Positions 13,232 to 23,416 of a stretch of DNA of 64,000 bases are shown one piece after another (position 1 is the first letter of the stretch; each line of letters opens with the position of its first letter). Origin of the DNA: Juglans regia (taxonomy: Eukaryota > Streptophyta > Magnoliopsida > Fagales > Juglandaceae); the NCBI RefSeq assembly GCF_001411555.2, contig NC_049912.1, positions 29,985,514 to 30,049,513 of the forward strand, given 5' to 3'. The notes under the pieces were generated by a model that saw only the letters and a program-made list of their open reading frames with translations, ran no database searches and was not told the DNA's origin. The position numbers were made by a program, and so were the translations under genes.

Positions 13232-13303
13232 GGGGCATTCCGAGAATTGAACTCGGGACCTCTCGCACCCTAAGCGAGAATCATACCACTAGACCAAATG
13301 CCC
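13232..13303 (-). tRNA. tRNA-Pro (anticodon AGG)
   Basis: Read on the minus strand, the acceptor stem GGGCATT pairs with AATGCCC, with discriminator C. The D-arm begins TGGTCTAGTGG, the anticodon stem-loop is CTCGC-TTAGGGT-GCGAG (anticodon AGG), and the T-arm is CCGAG-TTCAATT-CTCGG. The gene is 72 nt, intronless and fully paired, so it is likely functional. T-loop TTCAATT matches the consensus TTCRANY. Confidence 0.95.
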
Positions 13304-14188
13304 GCTATGCCTCTTTGTAATCTAACATCTAAAAATAACCTAAACTAAACAGAAATTAAAGATTCTGCCACAAGCGTAACAGAAGTCAGAAACAGCCAAC
13401 CAACTTTTACTAGAAAAAGTCCTAGACCATGCATGGCTAGAATATAATCAATAGCCTAGCAAAAAGATATATAATAATACAAACAAAAAATTCGCATTAA
13501 AAGTAACAAAAGCATCATTGTGAGTTGTCTCACTGGGAGTACTATGCAGTGAAGCAAGCATCATCATGAACACGCAGATGCATATATACATGCATGGTAG
13601 GTGGCCTCCCTCTCTGGTAACTTCTTCACATCGACAAATAAAATTAGAAACTGTGAAAATTAAAAAACTCTTGCTAGCTAATACCGATTTGATTCAGTTT
13701 TCTTAAAGAGCTAGCAGGGTTACTGCAGAATTGCACCCACATGTTACGACAGGCAGCCGATGTTGTTTTTGGCAAGCTACAGAACTACTACATATATATA
13801 TACTCGCAATAGCCAGTATTTGTTGATCACCAAATCAAGCAGCAGGAGCAATGGCTACGCAAGAGTTTGCATCAGGACGCTAGCTATACTACGTACGTAC
13901 CAATTAGGACAAAAATCTATTTCATGATTGGCAAATCCCAACATGTCATGAACCGAAAGCTGTAGTTAAGAATCTTTGTGTTGGGCGCTTGGAGGACAAC
14001 AGCGTTAATGATGGCTCCATTATATGGTGATGACCGGAGAGAGGTCAACGGTGGTGACGATCAACTTATTAACATCATTTCAAGGCTCGTTAATTCAAAA
14101 TTATTATAGCATTGGATTCCCTGACACCTTTAGCATGGCATTCCATAATTTCAAACAAGCAATGATGAAGTGAAAAATGATCAGGTCA

Positions 14189-14225
<37 letters not shown>

Positions 14226-14277
14226 CTCGTGCCTATATAAACCACCACACACCCTAAATACCACACTTACTCCCACC
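13304..14277. other. Upstream region of the CLE-like gene
   Basis: Non-coding AT-rich DNA with a (TA)n microsatellite at 14191-14219. It presumably includes the promoter of the peptide gene starting at 14278. No other gene is seen. Confidence 0.45.
14231..14240 (+). promoter_or_regulatory. Putative TATA box of the CLE-like gene
   Basis: GCCTATATAAACC lies about 45 bp upstream of the chosen ATG, implying a very short leader. The TATAAA-type core in an otherwise ordinary stretch, plus correct orientation, supports it. Confidence 0.55.
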
Positions 14278-14810
14278 ATGCTTATAACGCTTCTCTTGCC
14301 AAAGATGAAGAGAAAAGAGGTCCGAATATGTCTTTTATTGGCCTTCATCTTCATTACTAGTGGATGCTATTATTTCACAGCTATGAGGATTCGAAGTGCA
14401 GAATCAGCTGGTAATTATTCTCTACAGTACTGGCCTTGCTAGCTAACATCTACCATAATGCATGCTAAACTGATGAGATCTTAAGATTGAAGTAGAAACA
14501 AATAGATGCTTAATTTTCTTTGATGCTTCCCTAGTTGATTTCAAGTTCAAACCTGCAAAAGCAAGAGAAAGCTCAGCCGCAGGATTCATGACAGCTACTT
14601 GGGTAAGTGGTACTAATTATTATTTCCATTAGTGGCATTTAGTTGTCACGTACGTACTAATTAGTCTTTCGTTTTATGATAATGATTGTTGGTACTTGAC
14701 TTTTTTTCTTGTTTCGTAAAAAGAACAAATCAGGAATGCAGAATAATCGTAAGGTTCCTTCAGCACCTAATCCAATTGGTAATCGGCACCCACCATCCAG
14801 GCATAACTGA
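14278..14810 (+). CDS. CLE-like secreted signalling peptide precursor (95 aa, 3 exons)
   Basis: Assembled from exons 14278-14410, 14535-14602 and 14724-14810, all with GT/AG borders and compatible phases. Residues 1-30 are basic then hydrophobic (KMKRKEVRICLLLAFIFI), fitting a signal peptide or signal anchor. The middle is variable. The C-terminus is RKVPSAPNPIGN followed by RHPPSRHN and stop. The 12-residue core aligns with the CLE consensus (R-x-V-P-S-G-P-x-P-x-x-N/H), closest to TDIF-like and CLE46-like forms; CLE46, as I recall it, also continues after the core with a His-Pro-Pro tail. Such peptides are cut, hydroxylated and sensed by leucine-rich-repeat receptor kinases. Odd points are Ala instead of the near-invariant Gly at core position 6, the 8-residue tail, and a PPSRHN ending that recalls IDA peptides. 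An earlier in-frame Met is not available; the Met at codon 10 is an alternative start. Confidence 0.8.
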
Positions 14811-15957
14811 GTAGAGGCGTTTATCATGCTCAGCAAGCAAAAAATACGGCGAAGATGCATTTTCGGTTAATAATATCATGTTAAACTTCTGTTCACCGTG
14901 TCATGCTAATTGAAGGCCGGCCGGTCGATGCTTGCTATTCGGAAAGTCATTCATATAAACAGCTAGGTTCTAATATTATGCATGGCTACCCTAATACTAA
15001 CAGCCGGAGATGTTTTTGCATGCTTGAAGCTCCTCGATCAAAACTGTCACATATGCTACAAAATTTTCGTTTGGAATATGAGGTACAAGCATCAGTTTTT
15101 CAGGAAAACAAGGCATATATATATATATATATATATAGCTGTCGGAACCAATTTTCTTCCTGCTCCGCTGCTCTATTCTATAATATAGAGACTCAACTAT
15201 CCTAACTTGTAAAAAAAAAGGGTGGTTTACAATCAAAGACAAACTTCCAAAAACTTCCTAAAGTATTATTCTGACAAAAAGATCTGCATTTGAAAAACGG
15301 TGTGCCTAGCTAGTGCATGGTTTGTCATTGCATACAACTTTCCTAGTGCCCCGGCCAAAAAAGGAAGGAAGAAAGAAAAGTAATACGGCAGTCAAATCGA
15401 AACAAGATCATCTAGCTAGTCATTCAATTAATATCCAGCGAGATCTTGAAATTGATCACCCAAATAATGTGAAACAAAATTCTTGAATGAAGCGGATCCG
15501 TTGCGATGGGTATGAAAATTTAGAGAAATTCTATTTAAAGTGGGAGATTATTATACAGTCTCAGATAAAAGAAGAAAAAAATATCATTTTAAAAATAATA
15601 TTATTATAATTTTAAAAATATTTTAAATATAATTATATGGACGAATAACTCTACGCAGAATAACTCGGAAATTTAATGGACGTGTTTTGTTCAAAAACTG
15701 TACTCTAATCGTTGATCAATCGTGATGGTGAGGCTCTGCCCTGGAATTCTTCAACAGAGAAATGCTGTCGCAGTTCCATATGGATAGTGTTTTTTTTTAT
15801 TTAATAATTAAGGAAATCTTTCTTTAATGATGTAATTTTTTTTTTTAAATATTTTAAAGTATTAAAAAATATATGAAAAAGAAAAACATTGTCAGAATCC
15901 CCAGCTGTAGAGCGGCGAGCCACCTTTCTTCGTTATGCTGGTAATGAGTTGAAATAT

Positions 15958-16150
15958 AAATGTTTTAGTTAATAAAATATTTATAAAAATAAATTTATAA
16001 ATTAAGGTGACATAATATTATATGTTAAATTATAAAATTATTTTTATTATAAAATATTAACGTATTATATAAAATTATTTTTATTATAAAGTATTAAGGT
16101 ATTATATGACGTGATATAAGTTTAAAGTTTATTTATATAAAATTCTATAG
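15958..16150. mobile_element. AT-rich palindromic MITE, family B copy 1
   Basis: Contains AAATAAATTTATAAATTAAGGTGA near the left and reverse-complement-like matter (ATATAAGTTTAAAGTTTATTTATA) near the right, with ATTTTTATTATAAAATATTAACGTATTATAT in between in pieces. The same order recurs at 19435, 44815 and 53320. Confidence 0.5.
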
Positions 16151-17119
16151 CATGATTTCCGATTGAAAACATTTGCTTTGTTCATACAGCCATCTTATAC
16201 AACCAGGCCAAGCCAACATGTGACACAGCTGTCCGCCAAAACAGTAAGAAACCTAGAAAAAGTAGAAAAGCTCGATGCCTCGCGCGCATCATCAATATTA
16301 TATAAATCCTTGCAAGAAAATCCGTTAAACTACTGGAAATCTTACCAATCATAATGTAACAGAATGAAGTTAATTAACCTTATAATTACAATCACCTTAA
16401 ACGTACATTCACCAATCTTTTTGTTGACCTCACCATTCGTTCGGCCTTCATAAACTTGCAAATGAGTGACGTACGTACGGAACATTAATGGAGATTGGGC
16501 AATATTATGAGCAGTCTGAACAATTACTGAGAGGGAGTCAGTACGGCTCTTGTAATATAATTTCATTCAAGTAGGGTGAGTAAGTTAGCTGACGCGCGCA
16601 TGTAGGGAGGAGATGTCCAGTTGGCTAGCTGCAGATCGAGATTCGAGACTACAATAATTAATGTCAAGAAATGCAATGGCTATAAGGAAAATGATTTATC
16701 TACGACATAATTTACAACACATTGTACAATAATGTATTGTAAAATGTGTTGTGAGTGTATCATTACTCTAAAAAAATATATAACTTAAATAAATTATATT
16801 AAATCACGTTAATTTATGAATTTATTTTTATAAAATCTATTTACAACTAAAATATTTATGTAAATATGAGCTGTTATATATGCTTGGTACATATGTGTTA
16901 TGTACGTAGTGCCTTCAAAATTTAGTAAGTTTAGGTTACACTTAAGTAGTAAGGTAATATTAGATATTATATGAACAGTGGTAAAAAAGTAATCAAAAAG
17001 TAATACTAGAATATTGAATAATAGTGAATTATAATAAAACGTAGGTAAAAAATATCATAAAATAATAAATAGTAGTTGAATATTCTAAGAATACTCTACT
17101 ACCCAAACTAGTACTACTC

Positions 17120-17310
17120 ATTTATTTTCGTAGATGAGATGAGTTGAGATTAAAATTAAAAATTAAATAAAATATTTTTTTAATATTATTTTTATTTTAA
17201 AATTTAAAAAAATTGAATTGTTTAATTTATTTTGTGTGAAAATTTGATAAAATTGTAATGATTAAATGAGATGAGATAAATTAAAAAGAGTTATGAAAAC
17301 AAACGTGGTC
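17120..17310. mobile_element. Diverged family A MITE (GAGATGAGTTGAGAT type)
   Basis: GATGAGATGAGTTGAGATTA is followed by an AT-rich core with AATTGAATTGTTTAATTTAT and ends near ATGATTAAATGAGATGAGAT. The order resembles the clearer copies at 36526 and 56459. Ends are eroded. Confidence 0.45.
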
Positions 17311-17877
17311 TGATTCGGCCCCAAGCACTTTATGTTGGAAATTAGTGTTTTGGAAAATATTATTTTATAATTCCTTCTAATTACTAGTTACTACTTACTG
17401 CTCCAAATCTTAGGATATAAACTACAAAATGAAAAGGCAACATGTAAAGAGCGTACGCTTCAATTAAATATCTTAGAATTCTACTACAGTTAAAAGGTTT
17501 GCCTAGCTAGTTGAAGTATCTCTGGGTAACTCGATCTATGATTTCCATCTCAAAATAATAATTGTACTGCGAGAAGCACAATTAATATTCCCAGTACTGT
17601 ACAGTATAGCTAGCTAACTGCGTAATCCTGAAGAGCCACCAGCTTGTGTTGGAACGTAGCCTTCCGCGCGACCCAAAATAAACATAGAAACATGCATCCG
17701 ACAGCTAGCATGCATGGATGTCAACGTACAATATTGTCTTCATATGTAACCTTAAAAATTAATATGCTACCCATAAGACAATTATAATCTTGCAATCACC
17801 GTCGCAGCTATGTTGTTTGATAGGCCTCGTACGTCTTGGAACTCTTAAGTCTCTAAACCATTGCTAGCCGATTAATC

Positions 17878-17880
<3 letters not shown>

Positions 17881-17913
<33 letters not shown>

Positions 17914-17925
17914 CCTCCCTCCCTC
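17881..17925 (+). repeat. (CT)n/(CCCT)n tract in the presumed 5' leader
   Basis: About 29 bp of CT repeats followed by CCCT repeats run directly into the ATG of the RING-H2 gene at 17928. Pyrimidine tracts of this kind are frequent in plant leaders and core promoters. Confidence 0.85.
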
Positions 17926-17927
17926 CC

Positions 17928-18431
17928 ATGGCGGACGGCGGTACTATTTTTACTCTCACCTACCACACTTTCCACGTCATCCTACTTGCTGTCGGATCAG
18001 CGGCCGTCGTGGTCACCCTTTACCAGTGTATAGCTATGTGTTTTTGCAACTGCCATGCCGCCGGCCAAATCAACACAAGACGTGCAAGACAGCGTTCAGT
18101 GCCTGAGACAACTACGGAGATGATCACATCAACTAGCATCAACATTTCCACCGCCCAACTTATTCCGGCTCATAAGTATAAAAAAAGCGTGAGCTCGGAG
18201 GGCGAAGATGGCACTTGTGCCGTGTGCTTGTGCGAATTTGAAGACGATGAGGAATTGCGTACCTTGCCAGCTTGCATGCACTCATTTCACGTCCCATGCA
18301 TCGATATGTGGCTCTACTCCCACTCAACTTGCCCCATTTGCCGATCGAAAGCTACGCCTCAGCCACCGATATTTCATCATGCTGAAGATTTAGGTTCCGG
18401 TGAATCGCCGGAGGCTCATCCAAGCAGTTAA
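17928..18431 (+). CDS. RING-H2 E3 ubiquitin ligase, ATL family
   Basis: Intronless, 167 aa. A hydrophobic segment (about residues 15-40, [13 protein letters not shown] onward) predicts one membrane span. The RING-H2 finger is complete: Cys97, Cys100, Cys116, His118, His121, Cys124, Cys135 and Cys138, with Trp128 and Pro136 that help contact the E2 enzyme. Spacing C-x2-C-x15-C-x-H-x2-H-x2-C-x10-C-x2-C is canonical for ATL proteins, as are the N-terminal span and lack of introns. The usual GLD motif before the RING is not recognisable; the equivalent place reads [10 protein letters not shown]. Expected role: transfer of ubiquitin to membrane-associated or stress-response targets; substrates cannot be inferred. 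The first ATG at 17928 sits right after the CT tract and gives the membrane span, so it is the preferred start. Confidence 0.92.
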   Translation: MADGGTIFTLTYHTFHVILLAVGSAAVVVTLYQCIAMCFCNCHAAGQINTRRARQRSVPETTTEMITSTSINISTAQLIPAHKYKKSVSSEGEDGTCAVCLCEFEDDEELRTLPACMHSFHVPCIDMWLYSHSTCPICRSKATPQPPIFHHAEDLGSGESPEAHPSS

Positions 18432-19434
18432 TTTACAAGATATCATCGTGCAACCTACGCGGGCATGATGGTGAAAGATTGTCTAGCCATACATCTTTGT
18501 TTAAAGATTAGTACTAAGAATCACCTACCGGCCTGTCATGTTTTCAAGTACATACATTTTGTCTTGGGCTGGAACGAATGTCACCCATTTTTTGTTCCTC
18601 TTTTTTTCTTGTATTTTTTAGTTACGTGTCGATGAAAGGTTGTCCTGTATGAAGAGAAATGTCTATACAACAGGATACCAAGGGGTCGGCGGCCTGATTC
18701 CCATTAAAAAATTGATGAAAAGATCTTGTTGTAAGCAAGTTCGTGTATTAAATAGTGTATTGTAAGATATTCATTTAATGAAACAGTACGAATTAATTGA
18801 AATGAAAATTATTTTCGTGAGATAAAAAATTTTATTCTCTCAAAATTTTCTTTTTTTTATTTAAAAAAAAAGAAATATATTAACATCGATACGCGATTTG
18901 GTGGGTCAAACTGTTTGTATTTAACAAGACTCAAGATTGACCATGCAATGAATTAACTCTCAACTCCAATAATATGCTGGGTATAATATATTTCGCTTCG
19001 GATTAAGAATTAATATTAGATTTAAATTAGTTCTTCTGGACAAACTCGGGAGAAAAAACTACCATCTGCTCTTTAATTAAGGAAAGTTTCAAGCATTGTT
19101 TTTAATTTAATGGGCCATGATATAAATAGCCTTTTATAGGTCATCATATAGCATGGGCCACTTATATAAAGTCCGCCAGAATCTTGGGCATCGTCTAAAT
19201 GCAAAAACAGTCCCAGCTTGACCCGGCAACTAATTACGTTCTTTTTGGGCCACTGGCCTGGAAAATTTTGGATATACTATTTCATTAGAATGATAGTGAT
19301 AGCTGACTCAATTCTGACCTGTCATCCACAGATTTCACTTTTCACCCTATTTTTTTAAGACATAAGTTCTTTATTTTTCTTGACAGGACAGAATATCCAT
19401 ATTAAATTAGACAAATGTTTTAGGTCTGTTATGT

Positions 19435-19585
19435 TTCGTCAAAATAAATTTATAAATTGATGTGATTTGATATAATATTTTAAATTATAAAATTATTTTT
19501 ATTATAAAATAAATTTAACGTATCATATAAAATTATATCAGTTTATAAATTTGTTTTTATAAAATCTATTTATAACTCTTAACAC
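19435..19585. mobile_element. AT-rich palindromic MITE, family B copy 2
   Basis: The left half AAAATAAATTTATAAATTGA and the right half TCAGTTTATAAATTTGTTTT are imperfect inverted matches around a core with ATTATAAAATTATTTTTATT. It closely matches the copy at 44815 and more loosely those at 15958 and 53320. Confidence 0.6.
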
Positions 19586-19781
19586 TCATTTTTCAATTAT
19601 TCCTTCAGTTGGACTTAACTTCATCTACACGGAAATGAGAAAACCTTGGAGAAAATTGGAGCAACGTTGCAGACAATATGATTAAGGAGACGATTATTAA
19701 GGCTAGATTACCATAGCTTACAAATGAAAGAAAGCCCATTTCACCAAATAGGGGCACAAAATTGATATTAATAAAGTAATA

Positions 19782-20090
19782 TTGTCCTACAAGATATCTC
19801 TGGTATTTGTGCTGCAAAACGATATCAAGTGCCCCAAGATCATAAAGCCAAGTCCTGAAGTCAATGGTCGAATGATGATCACAATTCCCTTAACTGAAAT
19901 TATGCAATCGAAAAAAGAGTGTCCTGGATATATACAGGAGTATCCGACTGTGATTCCAAGCTCATGCGATGTTGTAGGAATTCCAGTGGACATGTATTTT
20001 GGGGATGTATCTTTCAAATTTGTTGTTATTAAAGAAGATAAAGTAACAATTTCTGACATGTATATGATGCTATATGTACCGTCCTCTTAA
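19782..20090 (+). other. Orphan open frame, unrecognised (about 100 codons)
   Basis: A frame without an ATG at its left edge runs to a stop at 20090; the first in-frame ATGs are near 19872 (MMITIPL). The composition is protein-like rather than low-complexity (e.g. DVVGIPVDMYFGDVSFKFVV), unlike neighbouring intergenic frames. I recognise no domain, there is no clear splice partner, and the opposite strand is also open over most of the stretch. It may be an exon relic or transposon fragment. I would not call it a gene on this evidence. Confidence 0.25.
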
Positions 20091-20392
20091 AAAACAAAAT
20101 GTCCTATTAGATATCAATGGCCACCTAGTGCATGGTGGTGACCACCCACAGAATCAGTTTTCTTTTCTTTAGTTTTTCAGTTTTATTTATATTTTCATTG
20201 CTATTTTTTTATTCTGTTTATTACTTTTTTTTTCTTAAATAATAGGGACATTTTTTTAAAATAATTTATTCATGAAAAACTTAAGAATTTTGTCATATCC
20301 AATGAGTATATTAAAAAGAGATTGATAGTTTGGGGTTAAATGGTTTTTTTGTAAGCTTTAGAGAGCAATTTAAAAATTGAGCGATTATCTTC

Positions 20393-20467
20393 AGAAAATG
20401 TTATATAACTGGCCAAAAGAGTCTATTGCTGGCTTTAGAAAATGTTATATAACTGGCCAAAAGAGCC
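20393..20467. repeat. Short tandem repeat, period 44 bp
   Basis: AGAAAATGTTATATAACTGG plus CCAAAAGAG occurs at 20393 and again at 20437. The two copies differ by a single base in the final positions. Confidence 0.85.
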
Positions 20468-20934
20468 GATTGTTATGTATGTAACTTGTAGTTTTACAAT
20501 CATGCCTCATGATTCAAGAGTGATTTTCAGAGAGAAGTAGATTAATTAGCAGAGCCTATTGGAATGATTTTAGTAAGTTCCTGATTTGGGTTTGTCTTTT
20601 ACAAGTAGAGTCAGGAAATACTATAAAGGGAAGCTGTGAGCTTGATGCCTCTTTTTAGTTGTATTCAGAGGTCATAATCTGGGTTCTTGGGCTTGTCCGG
20701 TGATCAGATAATATTGAGACCATTCAGAAGCCCCAAGTAAGCTTTTTTTCCTTCACTTTATTGGCTTTTTCTTGCAGCGGAAACGAAGGGGTTCCATGAA
20801 TAATTTAGCTTTGTGGTTTTCTGGCCAAGTTATTGCAGAGAAACTTCAGCTTTTTTGTTTTTGTTTGATTTTGAGGTAAAGATCATTTCTTCAAGGTAAG
20901 ATCAGAAGTTCTCTAATGTGATTTGAATGTAAAG

Positions 20935-21897
20935 ATGAAGTCTTTGAGTAGTGTAGGACTTGCTCTGAGTGTAGTTTTTGGTTGCCTTTTCTTGGCTCTT
21001 GTTGCGGAGCTTTACTACTTATTGTGGTGGAAGAAGAAGTTAACACACAGAGAGATGGAAAATGACTACAGCGGCCCAGCAAGAGAGCTATTCTACATGT
21101 TTTGCTGGAAAAGGTCTAGTTCGGTCAGGCACACGGCTTTGGATCCCCAAGAAATCCGTTCCTCTGTGGGAATCACAGACACCCTCGCCCATGAACCAGA
21201 AGGGCAGCTTCATGTGCAGTCAAACAAAAGTTTTTTGCTTAAACCCTTCGAAGATGACGACATGGAGGCAGAGTTTACGAGGCTACAAAACCTGTCAGGC
21301 CCCCCAAGATTCCTCTTCACAATTATAGAGGAAACGAAGGAGGATTTAGAATCTGAAGATGGCAAGTCTAGGGGCGACAAGAGTGGAAAGGGGTCAAAAA
21401 GTAGAAGCTTGAGCGATTTGCTTCTACCAACAGAGACTCCATATTTGACCCCTCTTGCTTCTCCTTCCTTTTTAACTCCCCCTCTTAATCCTATGAACTC
21501 TTACAATCAGCATGGATTCAACCCTCGGTTTGAATCAATGGTAGATGCAGAATTTAACAGGATAAAGTCTTCTCCCCCTCCAAAATTCAAGTTCTTGCTG
21601 GATGCAGAGGAGAAACTAATAAGAAAGATAACGGAGGAAGCCAAAGAAAAGGTTCGTAACACGGATGTGTTTGTCCATGACAACAGAGATACAGCTTCCC
21701 CGTCAAAGTTTCACGAAAACGATGAAGATGGGTCTTTCATCACAATCATTGTTGATAAGCACAAAGAAAGAGAGCTTAATCAACATGCACAGAAGTGCCA
21801 TTCAAGCACTTCACAGGTACTTCCTCTGGCTTCTTCACCTTCACCATTCCGATCACCGGTTAACAAAGAAACCCAGTTTACATTAAAGTTCCATTAA
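20935..21897 (+). CDS. Plant single-pass membrane protein of unknown function
   Basis: Intronless, 320 aa from the ATG at 20935; the frame is open a little upstream but without an earlier ATG. Residues 5-30 (SVGLALSVVFGCLFLALVAEL) form one strong hydrophobic span followed by LLWWKKK, so the long remainder should face the cytosol. That part is hydrophilic, rich in Ser, Pro and acidic residues, with a lysine/serine patch (GDKSGKGSKSRS) and two related segments, one with EAEFTRLQNLSGPPRFLFTI and one with DAEFNRIKSSPPPKFKFLL, which look like an internal repeat. No catalytic or named domain is recognised. Architecture and composition fit a plant-specific family of uncharacterised membrane proteins; the repeated PP-(R/K)-F-(L/K)-F motif may be a docking site (inference). 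Confidence 0.85.
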   Translation: MKSLSSVGLALSVVFGCLFLALVAELYYLLWWKKKLTHREMENDYSGPARELFYMFCWKRSSSVRHTALDPQEIRSSVGITDTLAHEPEGQLHVQSNKSFLLKPFEDDDMEAEFTRLQNLSGPPRFLFTIIEETKEDLESEDGKSRGDKSGKGSKSRSLSDLLLPTETPYLTPLASPSFLTPPLNPMNSYNQHGFNPRFESMVDAEFNRIKSSPPPKFKFLLDAEEKLIRKITEEAKEKVRNTDVFVHDNRDTASPSKFHENDEDGSFITIIVDKHKERELNQHAQKCHSSTSQVLPLASSPSPFRSPVNKETQFTLKFH

Positions 21898-23416
21898 CCA
21901 AAAAGAAATGGGTCTGTCTTCCATTTTTTACCCCCCCCATGTAATATTTTATTAGATATTTTCATGTTTGTCGGGTTCTTGGGTTCATTTTATTTCTCAT
22001 GGCCATGTTTGGGGATGCAATTACAAGATAACATGCTTAACCCTTGTGCATTTTATCTTTAAATTTTCAAGGTGGGGAACAACATTCTCTGCTACATGAT
22101 GTTGAGAGGTGGGTCTGATGCATGTGGGTGACCTGTGGAGTTATTTGTTTTATTCAATCTCCATGTCTCCTGAATTGTCCAACACCCGTAATCATTCTTG
22201 TGAAGCCCTTTGCCCCTTCTGAATTTTCTTTTCTCAGTCTTTTAGTGTTTTTTTGCTTATCCGAAAGGTTTTTGGTTAAAAGAAGATTTTAGCAAAAAGG
22301 CAAGGGGCTAATATAAGTATCACGGATAAACAATTCAACAAAGTGACAAAAGTATCAAAGTAAGGTGAAACAGGACTTTGGTGGGCCAGCAAGAATTCTA
22401 GAGTTTACATGGTTGTAGCTCTCAAGAAAGTGACAAAATTGGAAAATAGGGGATGGTGAGATGGCCCTTCGGCTTTTCCTAAACAACAAAGTAAGCTAGC
22501 TAATGCCCGTGAAAACGTCTCCTGGTAATTGACCGAAAGCTAACCCCACCTTGATGAATCATCATTCACAACCTTTAATCAGATATTCAACATGATTTGA
22601 TTATTGCTTTATTTTATTTTATTTTTAAATTCTATTCGTGGTATCCGGGTAAGATCGCTTACATAAGATGGTCAAATCAATATATATATATATAAATTAA
22701 GATTTCGTTTGATTGCAAGACTCAATTGATATCAACTTAGTTCAGTCAAATTTTAAGTTAAGTCTAACATTCAAACACCTAATTCTCAAATTACTAAACT
22801 TATTTCAACTCAACATTTCCTTACATGTGAGACTTACAACATTTTTCAACTTAGCACATATTTATACTTGAGACTCACAACTTTTTTTAATTTCTCATAA
22901 ATAATACTAAACTTATTATAACATCCAAACACATGATAACCTCCACATAATTCACTTTATCTATTCAACTCATTACTATTCATAAAAAACTCAACTCAGC
23001 ATCTAAACACAGCCTAACACAACTCACTATTATTAATAAAAAACTCAGCCGGACATTTTCAAGTGTTATTATGATGTGAAGGGTTACGCGTAGCAACACT
23101 ATTGAAGCTAACATTATCCCACTACTTGTTTTTTGTTTTTGTTTCTTCAAAGGGTTGCGGTCAACATTGCTATGTTACTCAACGATAATGATCTTGACAA
23201 GGTCAATCACAGGGCAATTTCATTCAATGCTTTACACAGAATAAAAATGTTTTAGACCATACACATACAAGATTACATCTCATGAGAAATCTACATTAAA
23301 TGAAAAAAAAAAGAAGCTATCTCACTTGAATTAAAAAACCAACACCGCTTGCCCAATTTGGTATGTCAGTGCAGCCAATTCCGGATGACTGTCACAAAGC
23401 CAACCTCCGTATCAAG
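21898..23416. other. Convergent 3' flanks of two genes, with a MITE
   Basis: The region lies between the convergent ends of the membrane-protein gene (plus) and GGB (minus). It contains a poly-C run at 21932-21939, a short (TA)n tract near 22680, and a MITE-like element (22701-23015). No coding sequence is seen. Confidence 0.5.
22701..23015. mobile_element. Family A MITE-like element
   Basis: The left end has GATTTCGTTTGATTGCAAGA, then ACTCAATTGA. The right end, ACTCAGCATCTAAACACAGC, is its imperfect inverse. The interior repeats ACTCAACTC/CAACTCATT-type words typical of this family. It lies in the 3' flank of GGB. Confidence 0.6.

Larger units (their letters stand above)
14811..17927. other. 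Intergenic region between CLE-like and RING-H2 genes
   Basis: No gene is supported. It carries a (TA)n tract at 15116-15137, two MITE-like stretches (15958-16150 and 17120-17310) and a (CT)n/(CCCT)n leader tract just before 17928. Open frames at 14903-15242 are read-throughs of the TA repeat. Confidence 0.5.
18432..20934. other. Intergenic region with an orphan frame and repeats
   Basis: Contains the 3' flank of the RING-H2 gene, a family B MITE (19435-19585), an unexplained open frame (19782-20090), a short tandem repeat (20393-20467) and the probable leader and promoter of the gene at 20935. Nothing else is supported. Confidence 0.5.

Noticed and set aside
14778..14810. Classifying the peptide as a plain IDA-family precursor
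   Set aside because: The end PPSRHN resembles IDA, but the preceding KVPSAPNPIGN follows the CLE pattern and the typical IDA PIPPSAPSKRHN spacing is absent.
14903..15242. Overlapping open frames on both strands (up to 100 codons)
   Set aside because: They run through a (TA)n tract giving IYIYIY; no domain, and both strands are equally open.
20923..20934. Start of the membrane protein at a TTG codon
   Set aside because: Plant nuclear genes start at ATG; the first in-frame ATG is at 20935 and retains the whole membrane span.
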